DNA of 64,000 nt from Coprinopsis marcescibilis (taxonomy: Eukaryota; Basidiomycota; Agaricomycetes; Agaricales; Psathyrellaceae), in assembly GCA_004369085.1 (NCBI GenBank), contig ML210310.1:1-64000 (forward strand), read 5' to 3'. Below are positions 58,263-64,000 of the stretch, in pieces. The position numbers and the translations under genes were made by a program. Numbering within the stretch: position 1 is the first letter of the stretch; each line of letters opens with the position of its first letter. The notes beneath the pieces were generated by a model. It worked only from the letters and a program-made list of their open reading frames with translations, ran no database searches and had not been told where the DNA came from.

Positions 58263-61200
58263 CTACCAAGCAGTCCTAGAAAAGGATTGAGGTGGGTTCT
58301 GGTGGTTATGTGAGGGGTACATATGGTGTGGCGGTTGCTGCGATGTCGGATGTGGCGGCTGGTTCCCCAAATTGCTACCATCTACTCGAGGTTGGCCGCG
58401 TCCGTTGGGCATGGGATATGCGTGATTTTGAGGTCCTGGCGCCATAGGTGAATGTGCAAGCAGCGGGCTAGCTTGATACATTGGAGGTGCGTGGGACACG
58501 ATCGGACTGATTCCTGGATTACGACTTCGATTGCCCTGAGCACCGTTCGACATAGATTGCATGTTCATGTTGTGCAATGGTGGCTGAAGGGATCCTGGCG
58601 GAGGCGGTGGACCTCCTTGAGGAGAATACAGGTTCGACCCGCCAGTGTGCATTGGTCCATACATCAGTTGCGAGGGGTAGGGGGAGGGCTGGACGCCTCG
58701 ATTCTGATGTTGTCCCATCGGTGACTGAATGGGCATCCACAAAGACTGACCATACAGTGGAGTGTGGGAGGCCACGCCCATGCGTGCAGGTACCGGACTA
58801 GCGGTCATAGGATGGGAATGCGGATGCGGGGAATACAAAACGCCAGGCGCCGGTGAATGGCTCATCAGAGGCGAGGGGTAGGGTGCATACGACGGTCGCA
58901 TGTTGTTGTTAGGCGGCATAGGTGCATATGAATAACTCGGAGGGTTCTGGTTGGCGTTGGCGGGGGCGGTCGAGGCAGCATTCGAAGTAGTCGGTCGAGC
59001 AACAGGAGCGTTTGTGGACGGGGGTGATATAGCAGGTCGAGGTGGAACAGAACCGGAGACGGATGGCTGAGGAACTTGCTGGAATGCCCTAGTCACATCA
59101 TGGAGAGACATACGAGAAGGTGGTTGTGGAACACTCGGAGGAGGGGTCACACCATCTGACTTGACGTCGGGAAAGGTAAATGGCAGATCGTCCGCGATGC
59201 CTTCCAAAGAGTTTACTGGATGAAGCTCCGACCTGTCCGACTTCTGGGACCAGAGGGCCTTCAAATGTTCGGGATCTGGTCCGCGAGAATTTGACTCTTT
59301 GATAGGCAAGGGGGCAGCCCATGGAGGCGGTTGTGCCGAAGAGACTGCCCTCTCAGCCTATATGCTAACATGAGTAAACGCGACGGAAGGTTGCACACCA
59401 CAATTCTCACCGATATATTCGTAGGTTTGTTGTTGTCAGATTTGATAGCAAACAGTCGACTTTCGTCGGCAGAATGGGACGATTGAATCTGAGGTGGTTG
59501 GGGAACAGGCTTTGCCAAAGGGGTTTTGATTGACTCTGGGGCAGGCGCGGCTGGTTGAACCGTCGGTGGCTTGGATTCCTCGATCTTGGAAGACTCTGCG
59601 GTCTCCTCAAGCTCGTCTGTGACGAAGAAGTTGACCGATGTCTTGACATTGTCGTCAACTACATCGATCTTGGAATCGCGGCGAAAAGCGACAGCTGATC
59701 CAGCTGGCATCTTGGGAGCCCGCTGCCGTAGAACGACAGCCGGTGCTTCCTCTTGGGGTGTAGTTGGACTTGGGGTCGTGCTCGTGCTCTTTGGAATCCT
59801 CGGTGTACCTGTTTCTGACGGCGGAATGTCCGGAGGAGGCGAGCGACTCATCGTTTCAAGTCCCGTTGGCATGGCTGTGTCGGTCTTTATACGAGACGAA
59901 GGTTGTTGCTGTCCAGGTTTCCTCCAAGTGCTGGCTCCGTCTGCGACGGTAGGTTTTCCAAAAGAGCCGGGCGGCACCGGCTTGGGTCCTCCAGCTGACA
60001 TCGAGGGGTGGAGCCTCGAACCCCTGAACCTAGGGATCAACACGCGAATTCTCGGACGCCCTTTGAATAGAACCTTCTTGAACAAGACTTCATTCATCGA
60101 CAAGTCCCGCTTCATTCCTTCAACCGGAGGGACAAAGCTGAGAATATCTAACCGGACAGGCTGTGGTGGCTTATGGAAGGTATGAAGCAGACGTTTGGGG
60201 ACAGGATCGCGCCGTATCGAAACAGTTGGAAGCTTGACTGTCGGCCGTGACGGGTTTGGCGAAGGCGGAGGTGTCTCAACAGTCACACTGAACACCTCGT
60301 GGTTTTCTTCATCCAAAAACCCAACATTCTTGGGCCGCAATGCAGGAGGTACCCAGCGATCTCGCATGGACGATTTAAAGGGAGGCTTGAATCCAGGGGC
60401 CGAAGTATCTGGCGCTAGAGATGAATCCTTTGAGCATTCGTGTGCCTTCATCCCAACGATAGCACCTTTGATCCTCGACATTGTATCGTCTAGTGAAGAC
60501 ATGCCAGCATCTTTATAAAACGTTTGGCCTCGTGGTGTGCGGGGAGGCGCAACCTGAGAAGGGAGATTCACAGCGAGGCGACCATTTGCCTGTTTTGGAT
60601 GGGCCAGCGATTCCTTGGTCGATGTGGGAGGTACCGGGGACGGAAGTGAGGGTTGGTCCGGATGATCCTCAGGAGGGTTGGTTTGCACAGGGTTCAGCAG
60701 TGGTTTGGACGTTGATCGAGCTTGAACCGGCTGAGAGTCGTCCTGTGTGGATGTTCCCGAAGGTTTCGGTTGTCCTCTACGCCAGACAGACTCCTCTGAT
60801 TTGTCCTCAAAGAAGTCGCTAGCAACCGGGCGAGAAGGCCGCGCGTTCGGTGTGGGTTTCTTCTCCTCCTGCGGTGATACCTGTACTTGCCTTGATCCGT
60901 CTACTAATTTAGCCATGTCCGCAAAGTCTACGACCTCCAGATCTTCTCTGACACCACCGACAGCATCGTCGAGAGCAACAGTTGTGGAGGCCACGAAACC
61001 AGACATCCTTCGAGTAACCTGTGGCGCAGTTCCTGGTGGTGCTGATGGTGCTGATGGTACTGGCGCTGCTTTAGCTCGCCAAGATGAAGGTTCTTGACTT
61101 GGAGAAATGTCCGATTTCAAAGTTGGCGGTGCACTGTTCGAAGTGTGTTCCACAACGTCTGGCCGTGGTGCACCAATTTTCACACTCTTCACCGCTTCTT

Positions 61201-63174
61201 CAATGATAGAGTCCACAGAATCGCTCTGCGGATTTTAATCAGTGGCCATTCCATCAAAGTATATGCGCGCAGATATTTACCGAGGTCGGTTGCTCTTTCG
61301 TTTTCTGCTCCTCCGCCACTTGCTTTGCCTTCTCAGCCTCTATGGCATTCATCCTTTCCTCAATCTCTTGTGCTTTGCGGCGCGCTCTCTCCTTCTGCGC
61401 CTCACGTTCCTCCTCTTCTTGCTGTCGCCGTTGCTTCGCACGAGCAGCGGCGGTTTGCATCAGTTCTTTCCTCACTTCATCGACATCCACACCTGTAAGA
61501 GGCAGCTGTGTCGTGTCTGTAAGAGGAGAAACTGCCGAGAGTGGGGCTATGCGCGATTGCGGGGAGTGAGACGGTAAGCTCGGTGACTTGGGACTAACGG
61601 CTGACAATGCCGGTCTCGACGGGTTTCCATCTCGGAAGTGGGGAGGCAGAGGTCGACCAGCGTCTTGAGCAGCCTTGATGGCGTGCGCAGGAACCGCCGG
61701 AGGTCCCATTGAGCCTCTGTCCCTCTCCCTGCCTCCAATTGATCTAGACGGGGCCATGGCATGACCTGGGTCTCTGAACATCCGCGGACTGGTGGGAGGG
61801 CCATCCCGTCGGCCAAATTGTCCATCCCGAGGACTCGGTGGAAATCCTGACGAACCTGCACTGGCACCACTGAACCTGCGATTTCGAGGTCCATTGTCTA
61901 AGCCAGGGGGTTTGTGCAAGACCCTGACGTTTTGCCCGGTTGCTTCGTTACGGCCTGTAGTCAGCGGACCTGGCGGCCTGTTATGACTATATGGTTCTAG
62001 CCGGTTCGAACGCTCATTGAACAAAACACGGGATGATTCCCTTGGCGAGGCGGAATGCAACGTGGTAGTAGAGAACACAGGGCTGTGAGACGGATCACGA
62101 GTAGGGATTGGGGCAGAAACATCACGGGAAGCTGAAGGAGGAGTTTGCGATTTGGGCCAACTGCGGTCAAAATCGTCGGCGAAGCGGTCTTGAACAAGAT
62201 CAGGTTCTGGCCCTGTCTCCTCGACTGCTTCAACTTTATACTGTCGACCATCTCCGAACTCAACAACACCACCAAGAAAGTCGTCGTCGTCCTCTGGCAT
62301 CTATGAAAAATCAGACTAAAGATTGAGGAAAACCGAGAAACGAGATTGCATACCTCATCCCAATGATGGGCGTTGGGATCGAGATGGACACCTCTGAATG
62401 TATCAGCGTCTTCAATCCGTGAAGACTTTGGTGCCTCCGTGCGAGCCTTGGGGTCTTCCTGTTTCGGTTTAGCGGCAACTTTGGCATTTGCGACCTCGGC
62501 AGCGGTTGGGAAATCGTCTTGTCGGATGTCTGTGCGGACAGATGGCTTCACACTACCCCATACCGGCTTATTGGAGTCTTTGAAGGTGGACTGTTGAGAT
62601 GCATTCTGTGGCGCTGGCGAAGTTGCGGCCGAAGATGGCAACGGAGGTGTACTGTTTGCAGAATTGTTCCCTGGTGTTGAGGTGGGTGCTACCGATGATG
62701 GCCGTGACCAACCAGCTGGGGAAGTAGCAAATGGAGTTGCTGTTAGCTTTGCTGCTACAAGTCGCGAGTGCGTCGGTGGTGTCTGCACTGTTGGGCGCAC
62801 TGGAAATGCATGAGAATCTTTATAGACTTTGATGAAAATTCGTAGGGGCACCTACCGACCGCGGCGCTTGTTTTCGCTGCAGGTGCGTTGCTTGAGGTGG
62901 GTGAAGCGGTAGTTGGTGCATTCTTCTCAAAATACTTCTTTCCAATGTTCACTGCGCTGAATTTCTTGTGTGTCGTCGTTGTCGAGGAGGAAGAATGGTT
63001 GGAGCCAAGAGGAACAAGGGATGGGCGATTGGCCTGTGGCTGCGGGACCGGACTGCTTGCTGACCTCTCTATAATGTCTGGCTTAGCAAGCTCGTCTGTC
63101 GATGGCCCATCCCCTGCTGGCTCCTGCCTGGACAATTCCGACAGCGACGTAGGCTCTCTTTCAGTAATCGCCAT
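58263..63174 (-). CDS. Very large disordered protein of unknown function
   Basis: About 1,600 residues in a few long exons, unusual in this intron-dense window. Start uncertain: ATG at 63174 (MAITEREPTS) is used, but the frame runs upstream to 63432. Composition is Pro, Ser, Thr and Ala rich throughout. Denser patches include VHLDPNAHHWDE followed by MPEDDDDFLGGVVEFGDGRQ, a coiled coil with long Glu/Arg/Gln runs (AKQRRQQEEEEREAQKERAR, near 61370-61450), DRWVPPALRPKN, LDILSFVPPVEGMKRDLSM, and a C-terminal Pro/Met/His/Asn-rich tail of about 300 residues. No enzymatic domain was found. Such proteins often scaffold RNA-protein granules, but that is a guess from composition. Confidence 0.75.
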
Positions 63175-63534
63175 AAACGCGTCCCAGGACGCTATTGCGT
63201 GTTTTGCGTTCCCTTGAAAAACTGGGAATAACAATGAGATAGACCAGACCAGTATTTTCCGGTAAGCAAAAGTAGAGACAAAATATGTGACTTCGTACCT
63301 GGGGATAAACCACCAGTATATGATGAGGGAGCTATTCGAAGGAACCACAACTGGTGACAACTCGCCTTGAACAGCAGCAGCCGGCCGGCAACGGCATCGC
63401 GAAAAGGAAGGTGCTCCGGTCCTCCGGAACATCTCAGTTCAGCTCGTGTTGCATAACGTTGAACGACAAGCATATTATCGCACAATTTAGAATTATACAT
63501 GGTACATAGTAACACTACAGTAGGTATAGCCAAT
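63175..63534. other. Promoter or 5' leader region
   Basis: Between the large gene and the end of the SPF27 gene, both on minus. May contain a first exon of the large gene (frame to 63432). Nothing else seen. Confidence 0.35.
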
Positions 63535-64000
63535 CTAGATTTGTTGAGCTATCTCGGCTTCTCTTTGATTTAGCCTATCAATCTCGGTGTCCAGTGCAAT
63601 GTTGGCCATTTCTATCTGAATAATGTTCGAGATGAGTTCCGTCCACTTTGTCTCCAGCAATGTGAGCTGTCTTCCGAGAAGTTCCTAAGGAACAAGTTTT
63701 AAAACACTATAGGGTGCTTTGACAACATGGTCCGAACATACCTGCTCATTTTTGCGCTCCCTGTTGACATCGACGGTGAGCTGCTGAAGCTGCTCTGAGG
63801 CCTGCTCAACCTGCTTCGCCGAGGTTTCGAGAAGATAATTCTGCACCCTCCATGCATTGCTTCCGTATGTCTGAAGCAGTGCGATGTTGGTCTGCCTATT
63901 ATGAGACGTCTCAGCGATCCAAATTCCGACTTGGTGGCCCCATGATCGACCCACCGTATTCGCTGGTGCTGCAATTGCGCACGGGCATTATCCAGAGCAG
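63535..64000 (-). CDS. Pre-mRNA-splicing factor SPF27/BCAS2, C-terminal part
   Basis: Partial; the 5' end lies beyond the window. SPF27 (BCAS2, Cwf7) is a core helical member of the Prp19/NineTeen complex of the spliceosome. Visible exons read LDNARAQLQHQRIR, then TNIALLQTYGSNAWRVQNYL and QVEQASEQLQQLTVDVNRER, then LLGRQLTLLETKWTELISN and ALDTEIDRLNQREAEIAQQI with stop TAG at 63535-63537. The pattern A-x-x-Q-L-x-H-Q, the YGSNAW block and the RKN..Q segment match the family. Introns are GT..AG. Confidence 0.88.

Overview
The window looks like nuclear DNA of a filamentous basidiomycete, probably an agaricomycete. This is inferred from very intron-dense genes (introns mostly 48-65 bases, GT..AG with CTNAC-like branch points), about one gene per 2.5 kb on both strands, and families common in mushroom genomes (DUF2235 proteins, BTB proteins, multi-exon GH18 chitinases, UPF0658 Golgi proteins). 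No transposon, virus, CRISPR array, rRNA or bacterial-style operon was seen. One tRNA gene is present. Most genes are eukaryotic core functions, so this is largely a conserved housekeeping stretch with gene-poor parts at about 40-42.4 kb and 42.8-47.3 kb.

Layout. 0.9-3.4 kb (-): DHA2-type MFS drug transporter. 4.3-6.1 kb (-): mitochondrial type I DnaJ (Mdj1). 6.6-7.2 kb (-): small SET-domain protein, divergent from casein kinase II alpha at 7.5-8.9 kb (+). 9.5-11.8 kb (+): secreted GH18 chitinase with a C-terminal CBM5/12 module. 13.1-14.6 kb (-): WRN-like 3'-5' exonuclease. 15.2-16.0 kb (+): Pro/Ser/Arg-rich protein. 16.9-18.2 kb (+): RING finger protein. 19.8-21.8 kb (-): phosphoacetylglucosamine mutase, divergent from alpha-SNAP/Sec17 (22.0-23.0 kb, +). 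23.2-24.4 kb (+): Nus1. 25.4-28.0 kb (+): DUF2235 hydrolase-like protein. 28.2-30.7 kb (-): second MFS transporter. 31.6-32.5 kb (+): peptidyl-tRNA hydrolase Pth2. 32.9-34.5 kb (+): UPF0658 Golgi membrane protein. 35.1-35.7 kb (+): Bet1 SNARE. 36.0-38.6 kb (-): Ulp1-type SUMO protease. 38.9 kb (+): intron-containing tRNA-Met. 39.3-39.8 kb (+): Yippee protein. 42.4 and 44.7 kb (+): two small hypothetical ORFs. 47.3-48.2 kb (+): Ras-family GTPase. 48.6-49.7 kb (+): BTB protein. 50.9-51.7 kb (-): peroxisomal PXMP4/Pmp24. 52.2-54.6 kb (-): class I histone deacetylase Rpd3. 54.9-55.8 kb (-): DinB-like protein. 56.3-58.0 kb (+): mitochondrial succinyl-CoA ligase beta. 58.3-63.2 kb (-): very large disordered protein. 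63.5 kb to the end (-): partial SPF27/BCAS2 splicing factor.

The genes do not form one pathway. Several serve secretion and glycosylation (Sec17, Bet1, Nus1, the Golgi protein, the UDP-GlcNAc-pathway mutase). The strongest unusual signal is splicing. Conserved protein families recover an unbroken frame only if exons of 2 bases (Ras), 4, 8 and 13 bases (chitinase), 6 bases (Pth2) and 15 bases (RING) are accepted. Nine introns must begin with GC rather than GT, six of them in the adjacent CK2-alpha and chitinase genes. These exon models were built by hand from splice signals and reading frame and have not been checked against RNA.
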